From Pseudoxanthomonas sp. CF385 (GTDB taxonomy: Bacteria; Pseudomonadota; Gammaproteobacteria; Xanthomonadales; Xanthomonadaceae), in the NCBI RefSeq assembly GCF_900104255.1, contig NZ_FNKZ01000001.1, forward strand, positions 1,828,001-1,892,000: a stretch of DNA of 64,000 bases, written 5' to 3'. The notes below the pieces were generated by a model. The model saw nothing but the letters and a program-made list of their open reading frames with translations, searched no databases and had not been told where the DNA came from. A program made the translations under genes and the position numbers. Numbering within the stretch: the stretch's first letter is position 1; every line of letters starts with the position of its first letter. This document shows positions 43,661-53,150 of the stretch, piece after piece.

Positions 43661-45522
43661 GCGCGGCCGAAGCCTCGACGCTGCGGCTGGCGCTGGTCGG
43701 CAATCCGAACTGCGGCAAGACCGCACTGTTCAACCAGCTGACCGGCAGCCGCCAGAAGGTCGCCAATTACGCCGGTGTGACGGTGGAACGCAAGGAAGGC
43801 CGCCTGCATTCCGCCGCGTCGGGACGGCAGTACGCCGTGCTCGACCTGCCGGGCGCGTACAGCCTGCACGCGGCGAGCCTGGACGAAGCGGTCACCCGGG
43901 ACGTCTGCCGCGGCTTCTATCCCGGCGAACCCGCGCCCGACGTGCTCGTCTGCGTGGTCGATGCGACCAACCTGCGGTTGCACCTGCGCTTCGCGCTGGA
44001 AGTGCGCGAGCTCGGCAAGCCGATGATCCTCGCCGTCAACATGATGGATGCCGCGCAGCGCCGCGGCATCGCCATCGATCTCGCCGCGCTCGAGCGCGAG
44101 CTGGGCGTGCCGGTCGTCGAGACCGTCGCGGTGAAGCATAACGGTGCGCGCGCACTGGTCGAACAGATCGACCGCACCGCGGCAAAACCGCACGAACCGA
44201 CCCAGCGCCTGGCCGAAGGCACGGACCTCCACGCCGAGACGCGTCGCCTGCTCTCGCTGGCGGTGAGCATGCCCACCCGGACGGCCAAGGTCGACGACGC
44301 GCTGGACCGCTGGCTGCTGCATCCGGTGTTCGGTCTGCTGGCGTTGGCGGTGGTGATGTTTTTGATCTTCCAGGCGGTGTACGCCTGGGCCACGCCGCTG
44401 ATGGACCTGATCGAAGCCGGCAGCGGCGCGCTGGGCGAGTGGGCCGGTGCACTGTTGCCGGAAGGGCCGCTCAATAGCCTGCTGGTGGACGGCATCATCG
44501 CCGGCCTCGGCGGCGTCGTCGTGTTCCTGCCGCAGATCCTGATCCTGTTCGCCTTCATCCTGGCGCTGGAAGAGAGCGGTTACCTGCCGCGTGCCGCGTT
44601 CCTGCTCGACCGCATGATGGCGTCGGCCGGGCTGTCGGGCCGTTCCTTCATCCCGCTGCTGTCGAGCTTCGCCTGCGCCATCCCCGGCATCATGGCCACG
44701 CGCAGCATCCAGGATCCGCGCGACCGCCTGGCGACGATCCTGGTCGCACCGCTGATGACCTGCTCGGCGCGGCTGCCGGTGTACGCGCTGCTCATCGGCG
44801 CGTTCATTCCGCAGAAGACCGTGTGGGGCGTCTTCAACCAGCAGGGCCTGGTGCTGTTCGGCCTCTACGCCGCCGGTATCGCCAGCGCGCTGATCGTGTC
44901 GTGGGTGATGAAGAAGTGGCGTCGCGACAAGAGCGAGCACGCTCTGTTGCTGGAACTGCCGTCCTACCGCATCCCGCACCCACGCGATCTGCTGATCGGC
45001 CTGTGGGAGCGCGCGATGATCTTCCTCAAGCGCGTCGGCGGCATCATCCTGGCGCTGACGATCCTGTTGTGGTTCCTGCTGAACTTCCCGGCGCCGCCCG
45101 AGGGCGCGATCGGCCCGGCGATCGACTACAGCTTCGCCGGCCGCATCGGCCATGCGATGGCCGTGTTCTTCTCGCCGCTGGGGTTCAACTGGCAGATCTG
45201 CATCGCGTTGATCCCCGGCCTGGCCGCGCGCGAAGTCGCGGTGTCGTCGCTGGCGACGATCTATGCGCTGTCCGCCGCCGACGATGACGCGGCCATCCAG
45301 GCGCTGACGCCGGTGATCAGCGATGGTTGGTCACTTGCGACCGCGCTGTCGCTGCTGGTGTGGTTCATCTATGCGCCCATGTGCATCTCCACGCTGGCGA
45401 CGATCAAGCGCGAGACCAACTCGTGGAAGCAGATGGGTTTCGCGACGTTCTATCTCTTCGCACTGGCCTACTTGGCCTCGCTGCTGACCTACCAGGTCGC
45501 CAGCGCACTGGGGGCCGGCTGA
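43657..45522 (+). CDS. feoB: ferrous iron transporter FeoB
   Basis: Inner-membrane Fe(II) transporter with an N-terminal GTPase. G1 GNPNCGKTALFN, switch region NYAGVTVERKEG, G3 DLPGAYSL, G4 NMMD; then two Gate repeats (SSFACAIPGIMATRSI and APLMTCSARLPVYALLI, the latter with the conserved cysteine) and a C-terminal set of helices. At 621 residues it is shorter than E. coli FeoB (773) and lacks its extended C-terminal region, as in other Xanthomonadaceae. It is followed four bases later by a DUF6587 gene. Confidence 0.96.
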   Translation: MSAAEASTLRLALVGNPNCGKTALFNQLTGSRQKVANYAGVTVERKEGRLHSAASGRQYAVLDLPGAYSLHAASLDEAVTRDVCRGFYPGEPAPDVLVCVVDATNLRLHLRFALEVRELGKPMILAVNMMDAAQRRGIAIDLAALERELGVPVVETVAVKHNGARALVEQIDRTAAKPHEPTQRLAEGTDLHAETRRLLSLAVSMPTRTAKVDDALDRWLLHPVFGLLALAVVMFLIFQAVYAWATPLMDLIEAGSGALGEWAGALLPEGPLNSLLVDGIIAGLGGVVVFLPQILILFAFILALEESGYLPRAAFLLDRMMASAGLSGRSFIPLLSSFACAIPGIMATRSIQDPRDRLATILVAPLMTCSARLPVYALLIGAFIPQKTVWGVFNQQGLVLFGLYAAGIASALIVSWVMKKWRRDKSEHALLLELPSYRIPHPRDLLIGLWERAMIFLKRVGGIILALTILLWFLLNFPAPPEGAIGPAIDYSFAGRIGHAMAVFFSPLGFNWQICIALIPGLAAREVAVSSLATIYALSAADDDAAIQALTPVISDGWSLATALSLLVWFIYAPMCISTLATIKRETNSWKQMGFATFYLFALAYLASLLTYQVASALGAG

Positions 45523-45525
45523 GCG

Positions 45526-45774
45526 ATGGACGCCTCGCTCGCCCTGCAGTACGCCGTCATCGCGATCCTGGTGGTGGCCAGCGCGTGGGTGGTGCTGAAG
45601 AAGCAGTTTCCCGGTCCACTGCGCAAGGCGCGGATCGCGCTGGCGCTGCCGCTGCTGCGCGAAGGCCGGTCGAACTGGCAGCATGCCTTGGGCCGGTGGA
45701 TCGCACCGGCCGGCAGCCTGGTGAACGGCCGGATCGCCGGCAAGGACTGCGGCGGCTGCGACGGGTGTGGTTGA
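45526..45774 (+). CDS. DUF6587 cysteine-tailed membrane protein
   Basis: An 82-residue protein of the FeoB-linked DUF6587 type: one N-terminal membrane helix (about 5-23), a basic segment with PGPLRKARIALALPLL, and a cysteine-rich C-terminal tail DCGGCDGCG (three cysteines). It starts four bases after feoB, in the position of FeoC or of the cysteine-rich FeoB-associated protein of other bacteria, which suggests a role in iron handling or FeoB stability. No function is established. Confidence 0.8.
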   Translation: MDASLALQYAVIAILVVASAWVVLKKQFPGPLRKARIALALPLLREGRSNWQHALGRWIAPAGSLVNGRIAGKDCGGCDGCG

Positions 45775-45783
45775 GTTGGCGGA

Positions 45784-47154
45784 TCAACCGTAACGGATCG
45801 CCAGACCCGCGATGCCCAGTCCCACGAACACCGTGAAAGACGCGATCGTCGTCCAGCGGTTGCCGGCGGCGGCCGCGATGCTGATCCGGTGCCGCTTCGC
45901 GTAGGCCCAGTCGCAGGCGGTCATGCCGATGGCGGCGCCTGCCAGCGCAAGCAACCAGGGCGACGGCAGGTCAGGCATGGGCAGCGCACGCACAAGCCAA
46001 CTCGTGCCGACCGCGAAACGCAGCGCATCGAAGAACTGGCGGAAATGGAGCAGCGCGGCGGGCAGCACGAGCGCGAACGCGAGCGCCGGCAGCTGCGGCA
46101 GCCACCAGGCCACCCACAATCCCGCGACGGCCAGCCAGACCGGCATCAGTGCGATCCATGGCGAATGCAGGGTGGCAGGCCGTTCGCGTAGCGCCCACAG
46201 AGCACGCATCGCGTGCCAGATGCACAACATGCCGGCCACGGCGACGAACGCGAGACCCATCATGCGCTGTTGGCGCTCGGGCGCGAGCCCGACCACCGCA
46301 CACAGACTGGCGATAGCCAGGGTCGCGAACGCCGCGGTGACGAGGACGGTCGCCCAGCGCCATGGACCGGCATAGAAAGGGTCGGCAATGCGCTCGAAGA
46401 AGACCTGCTGTCGGCCATCGAGGCCCGGCACGTCATCGCCGTAATCCGCCGTCAGTCGTTGCGACAGACGCGCTGCGCGAAATGCGAAACCGGGGACGCA
46501 CGCCAGGACGAGCGCGAGGGGCCATCCGAAGGCGCGCTTCAGCTGTCGGATGGTCAGTGGTCGGTCCTCGTCGAAGGCGTCAGTGTTCTCCGTGGAGACC
46601 GCCTGCAAGACCTGCTGGCGTCGTTCCACCCACTCCGGTGGGGTGAACCCGAAGAACTCCGCGAGGACGGCCAGGGTCCCGGGCCGCACCTGCACTTCTT
46701 CGTACGCAATGCTCTCGAAGATTGCCTGCCCGATGCGGCGTTTCACTTCCAGGCCGTACAGGGCGGGATGGTGCTCAAGGTAGTGGCGGAACGCAGAAGG
46801 CAGATCTCCCTCCGCGCGGGCGATCAACTCCGCGCGCAACGTTGCCTCGTCGATCCGGGGCGTGGGGGGCTCGTGCGCTAGCGCGCTTGAATGTCCCGCA
46901 TGCAGCGCGGGAGATGAGGTATCCGGCGCCGGCGTATCCGGCGAGGCCTCGGCACTGTACGCATCGGCGCCGGCTACCTCGAGCACCTGTCCGCGTATCA
47001 GCGACAACGCTTCCTGATAGGCCTCGTGCAAGTGCTGGAACCCCGCCGGATCCTCGTCCGGCCGTGTCGTCTTCAGCAGGCGGGCATAGGCACGCTTGAT
47101 GGCGCGTTCGTCCGCGTCTGCGGGCAGGCCGAGGAGGGCAAAGGCGTCGGTCAT
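45784..47154 (-). CDS. polytopic membrane J-domain protein (DjlC-like)
   Basis: A 456-residue protein with an N-terminal J-like domain (about 1-40, [20 protein letters not shown]) and roughly seven membrane helices in its C-terminal half. The canonical HPD of J-proteins is missing: the site reads TTRPDED, so histidine is replaced by arginine. The same RPD form recurs in its neighbour and, to my recollection, in the DjlB/DjlC group that serves HscC. It is coupled by ATGA to the upstream J-protein and ends the bactofilin-HscC cluster, facing the feo operon. Confidence 0.82.
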   Translation of the reverse strand: MTDAFALLGLPADADERAIKRAYARLLKTTRPDEDPAGFQHLHEAYQEALSLIRGQVLEVAGADAYSAEASPDTPAPDTSSPALHAGHSSALAHEPPTPRIDEATLRAELIARAEGDLPSAFRHYLEHHPALYGLEVKRRIGQAIFESIAYEEVQVRPGTLAVLAEFFGFTPPEWVERRQQVLQAVSTENTDAFDEDRPLTIRQLKRAFGWPLALVLACVPGFAFRAARLSQRLTADYGDDVPGLDGRQQVFFERIADPFYAGPWRWATVLVTAAFATLAIASLCAVVGLAPERQQRMMGLAFVAVAGMLCIWHAMRALWALRERPATLHSPWIALMPVWLAVAGLWVAWWLPQLPALAFALVLPAALLHFRQFFDALRFAVGTSWLVRALPMPDLPSPWLLALAGAAIGMTACDWAYAKRHRISIAAAAGNRWTTIASFTVFVGLGIAGLAIRYG

Positions 47155-47840
47155 GGTGCCGCTCCGGAACAGCGTGTCACTGAAAGCATCGCTAGTAGCA
47201 TCATCCAAATGGCCACGCCGAAGGACCAACCCAAGCTGCCGGAGGACGATGAGGAAGAGGGTTCCGCGTAAGGCTTCCGGATCGATTCGGCATCTTCGAG
47301 CGTCATCTGTGCATAGCGCTCCAGTGCGATGACGTACGTCTCGAGCTGGGCGCGCGCAGGACCCGCCGTATCCAGTCCCAGGAAGTGCATGACCGCGGCC
47401 ACGTGCCGCGGCGGCAGTGCCGGCTTCCGTAGCAGCGCGTCGACGATCTCATAAGCATGGGTTTCACGCGCACCGATCGAATAGAACGCCGGGTGCGCCT
47501 GCAACCACCGGAGGACGTCGCGGCCGCTGGCCGTTTGCGAGAGGTCGAACAGGGCAACGACGAACGTTCCGATGTCGAATGAGGGGGCAACGGCAGGCAC
47601 AGGCTCGGAGGCGGATGTGGCAGGTGCGCCCGGCGCGTCGAAGACGAAGCCCCGTGGCGCTTCGGGTCCGCCGCCCTTCAATTGGCTGAGACAGAATTGG
47701 TAGGCCTGGTTGAGGCGCTGGAATCCTTCCGGATCGTCATCGGGCCTGTGGACTTTCAGCAGGCGCGCATACGCGCGCTTGATGGTGCGCTCGTCAGCGT
47801 CCTCATCGATATCCAGCAGGGCATACGGCCCATCGTTCAC
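47151..47840 (-). CDS. membrane-anchored J-domain protein (DjlB-like)
   Basis: A 229-residue J-like protein with a GTG start that overlaps the hscC stop as GTGA. The J-like domain ([20 protein letters not shown], about 6-55) has VHRPDDD where HPD is expected, so the residue before PD is arginine. A helical middle part is followed by a serine run ([12 protein letters not shown]) and one C-terminal membrane helix (about 203-222), making it tail-anchored. Coupled to hscC and the second J-protein, it is the likely recruiter of HscC to the membrane. Confidence 0.83.
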   Translation of the reverse strand: MNDGPYALLDIDEDADERTIKRAYARLLKVHRPDDDPEGFQRLNQAYQFCLSQLKGGGPEAPRGFVFDAPGAPATSASEPVPAVAPSFDIGTFVVALFDLSQTASGRDVLRWLQAHPAFYSIGARETHAYEIVDALLRKPALPPRHVAAVMHFLGLDTAGPARAQLETYVIALERYAQMTLEDAESIRKPYAEPSSSSSSGSLGWSFGVAIWMMLLAMLSVTRCSGAAP

Positions 47841-49531
47841 CCCTGCGCCTCGATGCTCTCCAGCATCCGCGCGAAATCGGCACGGTGTTCACGGATCTGC
47901 AGGGGATCCTGGCCGTCCAGCACCATGCGGAAGCGTACCAGGGCGTCCTGAAGGTCGCGACGCGCCCAGAGAAGTTCCTCGTACAGGCGCTCGGCGCGGG
48001 CGATCACCAGGAGATTCTCCTGTTGGTCACGGGGATGCACCTTCAATTGGGACAACGCCGCCAGGCGCTGGCGGATCTCGTCCTGGGTCAGCACGCCTGG
48101 GTTCTGCTGCAGGACCACCTCATGGGTCTGCCCGGTCGCCACGATAGTGGCTTCTACCTGCAGCAACCCATTGACGTCGTAGGTGAAGCGGATGTCAACG
48201 GGGTTCTCGTGCGCGGCGCGCGCCGGGACCTTCACCGAGATCGTGCCCAGCTTGACGTTGTTCTCCACGCGCGGGCTTTCGCCCTGGTAGATGTTGAACT
48301 CCACCTGCGTCTGCTGGTCGCGCATCGGCTGGTAGCGTTCGACCCGGCTGACCGGCACGGTCGCGTTGCGGTGGATGATCGGGGAGAACAAGCCGGTGGT
48401 GACCTGCCCACGCCCGTCGTCCTGCGCGGTGTCCACGCCGAGCGAATGGGGACACACGTCGGTGAGGATGATCTCTTCCAGCGATTCGTCGCGCGCCTTC
48501 ATGCCGGCGGCCACCGCCGCACCCAGCGCAATCGCTTCGTCCGGGTTGATGTGCCGCAAGGGCAGGCGACCGAACATCCGCGACACCAACCGCGCGGTCA
48601 GCGGCATCCGCGACGCGCCGCCGACCAGAACGATGTCGTCCAGCTGGCCCGGCGCAAGGCGCGCGTCGCGCATGGCCCGCTCCAGCGGCGCGCGCATGCG
48701 CTGCACCAATGGCTCGCACAGCCGCGAGAAGCCCGCTTCGTCGATCTGCCAACGCCGCGGCTCGCCGCCCAGCAGGATATCGACGTCTACGGGACCGCCG
48801 GATGTGTTCGACAGTTCGCGCTTGGCCGACTCCAGGCGGCGCCTCAGCTGGGCATCTTCGCTGGCCGTCAGGCTGGCTGCGTCGACCTTGAGCTCGCGCA
48901 GGCAGGCATCGCGCAACGCGGAGAGAAAATCCTCTCCGCCAAGGAAGTTGTCGCCGGCGCTGGCGTGGACTTCCATCACGCCGTCGAACATTTCCAGGAT
49001 CGAGACATCGAAGGTGCCGCCACCGAGGTCGAATACCAGGAAGCGTCCGCCCCCGTCGCGCTGCTGCAGGCCATAGGCCATGGCGGCGGCGGTAGGTTCG
49101 TTGATGAGGCGTTCGACCTTGATGCCGGCCAGCTCGCCGGCGATACGGGTGGCCTTGCGCTGCGCGTCGCCGAAGTACGCCGGCACGCTGATCACGGCCT
49201 CGGTGACGGGACTGCCGAAATGGCTCTCCGCATCGGCGACAAGCGCGCGCAGGACCAGGGCCGACAGTTCTTCCGGGCGCAGTGCATGCTTGCCGAGGCG
49301 GCTGACGCGGTTGGTGCCCATCCAGCGCTTGAAGCTCGCGACGGTGCGCTGTGGATGGGTGATCAATCGGTCCACGGCGGCCCGACCGACGATGAGCGCC
49401 TCGTCCGCATCCACGCTGACGACCGATGGCGTCAGCAGTTCACCCAGCGCGTTCGGGATAAGCACCGGGCCGTCGGGCCCGTGGTAGCCGATCAGCGAAT
49501 GCGTGGTCCCCAAATCGATGCCGACGATCAT
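47837..49531 (-). CDS. hscC: HscC-type Hsp70 chaperone
   Basis: An Hsp70 ATPase of 564 residues, close to E. coli HscC (about 556) and shorter than DnaK (638). Hsp70 signatures: GIDLGTTHSLIGYH, FDLGGGTFDVSI, VLVGGASRMPLTARLV and GLLQVEATIVATGQ in the substrate domain. The lid is short and the DnaK C-terminal tail is missing. In E. coli, HscC works with the J-proteins DjlB and DjlC; here two coupled J-like genes follow, and a bactofilin and a zinc-ribbon gene precede. Clients are unknown. Confidence 0.92.
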   Translation of the reverse strand: MIVGIDLGTTHSLIGYHGPDGPVLIPNALGELLTPSVVSVDADEALIVGRAAVDRLITHPQRTVASFKRWMGTNRVSRLGKHALRPEELSALVLRALVADAESHFGSPVTEAVISVPAYFGDAQRKATRIAGELAGIKVERLINEPTAAAMAYGLQQRDGGGRFLVFDLGGGTFDVSILEMFDGVMEVHASAGDNFLGGEDFLSALRDACLRELKVDAASLTASEDAQLRRRLESAKRELSNTSGGPVDVDILLGGEPRRWQIDEAGFSRLCEPLVQRMRAPLERAMRDARLAPGQLDDIVLVGGASRMPLTARLVSRMFGRLPLRHINPDEAIALGAAVAAGMKARDESLEEIILTDVCPHSLGVDTAQDDGRGQVTTGLFSPIIHRNATVPVSRVERYQPMRDQQTQVEFNIYQGESPRVENNVKLGTISVKVPARAAHENPVDIRFTYDVNGLLQVEATIVATGQTHEVVLQQNPGVLTQDEIRQRLAALSQLKVHPRDQQENLLVIARAERLYEELLWARRDLQDALVRFRMVLDGQDPLQIREHRADFARMLESIEAQG

Positions 49532-49597
49532 CCAGCCCCCTGCTGGCGTCCTTGTCGATGCCGAGTGTAACGGGACGTACCGTGGGCGGGGAGGGCG

Positions 49598-49966
49598 TCA
49601 GTGCCGGGTGCGCCGTCCCGCGGCTTTGCCGGTGGCGGGGTTGAGTTCGACCGACAGGACGAAGCTGCGTTGCTCGTGGGGCTGCATGGCGCCGACGCCG
49701 ACAACCTGGCGGGTCACTTCTTCGCCACGGTCGTTGCGGATGGAGAGCACCACGCTGTATTCCCAGGCCGCTCCCTCTGCGGGGGGCTGCAACGTCCCCT
49801 CGATGCGCAGCGGGGTGAGCGCGGGCGCCCCATTCGCGCCCGCACCGGGTTCGAAACGCAGATGGTGGCGGCAGCCGGGACAGACCGCCGCGCTCTCCAG
49901 GATCGTCGCCTTGCAGTGCGGGCAGGTGCGGGTGGCGCCGGCACTGCCAGGGCGGGGTTGGCTCAT
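49598..49966 (-). CDS. zinc-ribbon protein of unknown function
   Basis: A 122-residue protein that I do not recognise. The N terminus has a zinc ribbon, CPHCKATILESAAVCPGC (CxxC-x10-CxxC, about residues 15-32), followed by a beta-rich domain (LRIEGTLQPPAEGAAWEYSV, LSIRNDRGEEVTRQVV) that resembles bactofilin-associated or FxLYD-type beta structure. No signal peptide or membrane segment. Its ATG overlaps the bactofilin stop as ATGA, and hscC starts 66 bases downstream. Confidence 0.75.
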   Translation of the reverse strand: MSQPRPGSAGATRTCPHCKATILESAAVCPGCRHHLRFEPGAGANGAPALTPLRIEGTLQPPAEGAAWEYSVVLSIRNDRGEEVTRQVVGVGAMQPHEQRSFVLSVELNPATGKAAGRRTRH

Positions 49967-50499
49967 GCGGCGGCGCCGGGCTCCGTGCTGCCGGACTTGC
50001 CGCCCTTGGCGGCGGGCTCGTCCCAACCGAAGTCGGCCTGGCCGCGCATCCGCGAGCCGGCGGCAACGGTGAGGGAGCCGGCCTTGACGTCGCCGATCAG
50101 CACGCCGGACGCCAGCAGTTCGACGCGTGCGGCCGATTCGATGTTGCCCTCCAGCTCGCCGGCGATGGTGACCTTCTTTGCCCGTACGCCGCCGTTGAGC
50201 TTGGCGCCGGTCTCGATGGTGAGATCGCCCTGCACGTTGACGTCGCCCTTGAACTTGCCCGCGATGCGGATGTGGCCGGTGCCCTCGATCTTGCCTTCGA
50301 TGGTCAGGTCGGAGGCGATCAGCGATTCCTTGAGCGTTTCCTGCGGCGCGCGCTCCGGTGCGCGGGTGCCCGGCGGGGCGGTCACGGTCGGGGAGAAGTC
50401 GGCGACCGCCGGGGCCTCACGCACGCCGGCGGGCGTGGGCTCGGAGGGGGGCGGGACGGCCTCTTTCTTTGCGGGGCCTTGGTCTTTCCAGATGGACAT
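49963..50499 (-). CDS. bactofilin
   Basis: A polymer-forming cytoskeletal protein of 178 residues. A proline-rich disordered N-terminal tail (about 1-55) is followed by a beta-helical core of short repeats (SDLTIEGKIEGTGHIRIAGK, GDLTIETGAKLNGG, VKAGSLTVAAGS) and a short C-terminal tail. Bactofilins self-assemble without nucleotide and localise stalk, cell-wall or motility proteins. It heads the cluster with zinc-ribbon, HscC and two J-proteins; no M23 peptidase gene, the common bactofilin partner, lies next to it. Confidence 0.92.
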   Translation of the reverse strand: MSIWKDQGPAKKEAVPPPSEPTPAGVREAPAVADFSPTVTAPPGTRAPERAPQETLKESLIASDLTIEGKIEGTGHIRIAGKFKGDVNVQGDLTIETGAKLNGGVRAKKVTIAGELEGNIESAARVELLASGVLIGDVKAGSLTVAAGSRMRGQADFGWDEPAAKGGKSGSTEPGAAA

Positions 50500-50669
50500 G
50501 CAGGGGATGCTCCGGGGTGGCAGGGCATTGGACTATCGCCAATCCGCGGAACGTCACGCTGTGATCACGCCTGCCAAACGGCGATGCCGTACGCGCCCCA
50601 TCACACCGGTTCACGTTCCAGCCGGAGTTGTCTACGCGCCGCTCACATGCCTGAAGCGGGGGAGCCGAT

Positions 50670-51419
50670 TCACCGCCCGCCGGCGACGTCGATGAAGGTG
50701 CCGGTGGAATAGGCCGCCCGGGACGACAGCAGCCACAGGATGGCTTCGGCCACCTCGTCCGGCAGGCCGCCACGCCGCATCGGCACGAAGGCCTTGACCC
50801 GTTCGACGCGTCCCGGCTCGCCGCCGTCCGCGTGCATGCCGGTGTAGATGAAGCCGGGCCGGACCGCATTCACGCGGATGCCTTCCTGCGCGACTTCCTG
50901 GGCCAGGCCGACGGTCAGCGTATCCATCGCGCCCTTGGACGCGGCGTAATCGACGTACTCCCCGGGCGACCCGGTCTTCGCCGCGACCGACGACACGTTG
51001 ACGATCGCGCCGCCGCGGCCGCCATGGCGGGTCGACATGCGGCGCACGGCTTCGCGGCAGCAGAGCAGGGTGCCGGTCACGTTGGTGGCAAGGATGCGGT
51101 TGATGCGGTCGGCGTCCATCGCGTCGACGCGCATCTGCATTTCCAGGATGCCGGCATTGTTGACCAGCGCGGTCACCGGGCCCAGCGTGTGGTCCAGCCG
51201 GTCGAACATGGCGACCACGTCGGCTTCATCCGACACATCGGCCTGCAAGGCGATGGCGCGGCCGCCCGCCGCGGTGATCCGCTGCACGATGGACGCGGCC
51301 GCATCCGCGTCGCGGCGGTAGTTCACGCCTACGGCGTAACCGCGTTCGGCCGCGAGCAGCGACGTCGCCGCGCCGATCCCCCGGCTCCCGCCCGTGACGA
51401 GGACGATCTGCGAGGACAT
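50670..51419 (-). CDS. SDR-family oxidoreductase
   Basis: A classical short-chain dehydrogenase of 249 residues: VLVTGGSRGIGAATSLLAAE for cofactor binding, NNAGI, catalytic Ser in VNVSSVAAKTGSPGEYVDYA and YxxxK (YAASK). The basic residues NYRRDAD after strand beta-2 favour NADPH. It starts three bases after the stop of the carboxylase beta gene, so the two are cotranscribed; the substrate is unknown, but a link to branched-chain acyl breakdown is plausible. Confidence 0.85.
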   Translation of the reverse strand: MSSQIVLVTGGSRGIGAATSLLAAERGYAVGVNYRRDADAAASIVQRITAAGGRAIALQADVSDEADVVAMFDRLDHTLGPVTALVNNAGILEMQMRVDAMDADRINRILATNVTGTLLCCREAVRRMSTRHGGRGGAIVNVSSVAAKTGSPGEYVDYAASKGAMDTLTVGLAQEVAQEGIRVNAVRPGFIYTGMHADGGEPGRVERVKAFVPMRRGGLPDEVAEAILWLLSSRAAYSTGTFIDVAGGR

Positions 51420-51422
51420 CGG

Positions 51423-53030
51423 CTACATCCGGAACACGCCGAACTTCGCCGGTTCGATCGGTGCGTTGAGCGAGGCCGAAATGCCCAGGCCCAGCACGCG
51501 GCGGGTGTCGGCCGGATCGATGATGCCGTCGTCCCACAGGCGCGCGGTGGCGTACCACGGGCTGCCCTGGGTTTCGTACTGGTCGCGGATGGGCGCCTTG
51601 AACGCGTCCTCGTCCTCCGCCGACCACGCCTTGCCGGAGGCTTCGATGCCGTCGCGCTTCACCGTGGCGAGCACGCTGGCGGCCTGCTCGCCGCCCATCA
51701 CGCTGATGCGCGCGTTCGGCCACATCCACAGGAAACGGGCGCCGTAGGCGCGGCCGCACATGGCGTAGTTGCCCGCGCCGAAGCTGCCACCGATCACCAC
51801 GGTGAACTTGGGCACCGACGAGCACGCCACGGCAGTGACCATCTTGGCCCCGTCCTTGGCGATGCCGGCGTTCTCGTACTTGCGGCCGACCATGAAGCCG
51901 GTGATGTTCTGCAGGAACACCAGCGGGATGCCGCGCTGGTTGCACAGCTCGATGAAATGCGCGCCCTTGAGCGCGCTCTCGCCGAACAGGATGCCGTTGT
52001 TGGCGATGATGCCGACGGGATAGCCGTGCAGATGGGCGAAGCCGGTCACCAGGGTCTTGCCGTAGCGCGCCTTGAACTCGTCCAGTTCGCTGCCGTCGGT
52101 GATGCGGGCGATGACTTCGCGGATGTCGAACGGCCGGCGCGTGTCCTTGGGCACGATGCCATAGAGCTCCTCGGCGGCGTACAGCGGCTCGCGCGCCTCG
52201 CGCAGTGCGACCGGCACGGTCTTGCAGCGGTTGAGGTGGCCGACGATGCCGCGCGCGATCTCCAGCGCATGACGATCGTCCTCGGCGAAATGGTCGGCCA
52301 CGCCCGACACGCTGGTGTGCACGTCCGCCCCGCCGAGGGCCTCGGCATCCACCACCTCGCCGGTCGCGGCCTTCACCAGCGGCGGACCGCCGAGGAAGAT
52401 CGTGCCCTGTTCGCGCACGATGACGCTCTCGTCGCACATCGCCGGTACGTAGGCGCCGCCGGCGGTGCAGCTGCCCATCACCACGGCGACCTGCGGGATG
52501 TTCTCCGCGCTGAGTCGCGCCTGGTTGTAGAAGATCCGGCCGAAATGCTCGCGGTCCGGGAAGACCTCGTCCTGCAGCGGCAGGAACGCGCCGCCGGAAT
52601 CGACCAGGTAGATGCACGGCAGCCGGTTCTCGCGGGCGATCTCCTGCGCGCGCAGGTGCTTCTTCACCGTCATCGGGAAGTAGGTGCCGCCCTTGACGGT
52701 GGCGTCGTTGGCCACGACGACGACTTCCAGCCCCATCACGCGACCGATGCCGCACACCATGCCCGCGGCCGGTGCGGCGCCGTCGTACATGTCCTCGGCG
52801 GCGAGCGGCGCGATCTCGAGGAACGGCGAGCCGGGGTCGAGCAGGGCGGTGATGCGGTCGCGCGCGAGCAGCTTGCCGCGCTCGGTGTGCTTGCTGCGGG
52901 CCTTGTCGCCGCCGCCTTCCGCGGCACGCGCGAGCCGGCGGTCCAGTTCCTGCACCAGGACGCGGTGATAGGCCGCGTTGGCGGTGAAGTCGGGCGAGCG
53001 CGGGTCGAGTTGGGAGGCGATGGCGGGCAT
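51423..53030 (-). CDS. 3-methylcrotonyl-CoA carboxylase, beta subunit
   Basis: Carboxyltransferase subunit that moves CO2 from biotin to methylcrotonyl-CoA. The 535-residue protein has the two crotonase-like halves: [55 protein letters not shown] and [18 protein letters not shown] (oxyanion loops), and [18 protein letters not shown] typical of MccB. The start at 53030 (MPAIASQLD) is the family N terminus. It is about 9 kb from its alpha partner, with feo and the HscC cluster between; ivd, thiolase and leucine dehydrogenase lie just upstream. Confidence 0.95.
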   Translation of the reverse strand: MPAIASQLDPRSPDFTANAAYHRVLVQELDRRLARAAEGGGDKARSKHTERGKLLARDRITALLDPGSPFLEIAPLAAEDMYDGAAPAAGMVCGIGRVMGLEVVVVANDATVKGGTYFPMTVKKHLRAQEIARENRLPCIYLVDSGGAFLPLQDEVFPDREHFGRIFYNQARLSAENIPQVAVVMGSCTAGGAYVPAMCDESVIVREQGTIFLGGPPLVKAATGEVVDAEALGGADVHTSVSGVADHFAEDDRHALEIARGIVGHLNRCKTVPVALREAREPLYAAEELYGIVPKDTRRPFDIREVIARITDGSELDEFKARYGKTLVTGFAHLHGYPVGIIANNGILFGESALKGAHFIELCNQRGIPLVFLQNITGFMVGRKYENAGIAKDGAKMVTAVACSSVPKFTVVIGGSFGAGNYAMCGRAYGARFLWMWPNARISVMGGEQAASVLATVKRDGIEASGKAWSAEDEDAFKAPIRDQYETQGSPWYATARLWDDGIIDPADTRRVLGLGISASLNAPIEPAKFGVFRM

Positions 53031-53095
53031 GCGGCACGCGGATGCGGGAAAGGCGGCATCAGACCACAAAGCCCCGCACGCGCCAAACCGCAGTG

Positions 53096-53125
53096 CAAAA
53101 GAAAAGGCCCGCTTGCGCGGGCCTT
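53096..53125 (-). terminator. intrinsic terminator of the first alanine-rich lipoprotein gene
   Basis: AAGGCCCGC-TTGC-GCGGGCCTT, a nine-base stem, followed on the minus strand by TTTTCTTTTG. It lies about 26 bases after the stop at 53151. Confidence 0.85.
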
Positions 53126-53150
53126 CCTGATGCGCGCGGAGGCGAATCGA

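Noticed and set aside
50500..50669. TTGGCAG followed by GCGTGATCAC upstream of the bactofilin gene as a sigma-54 promoter
   Set aside because: The -24 half fits, but there is no GC at the required -12 position.
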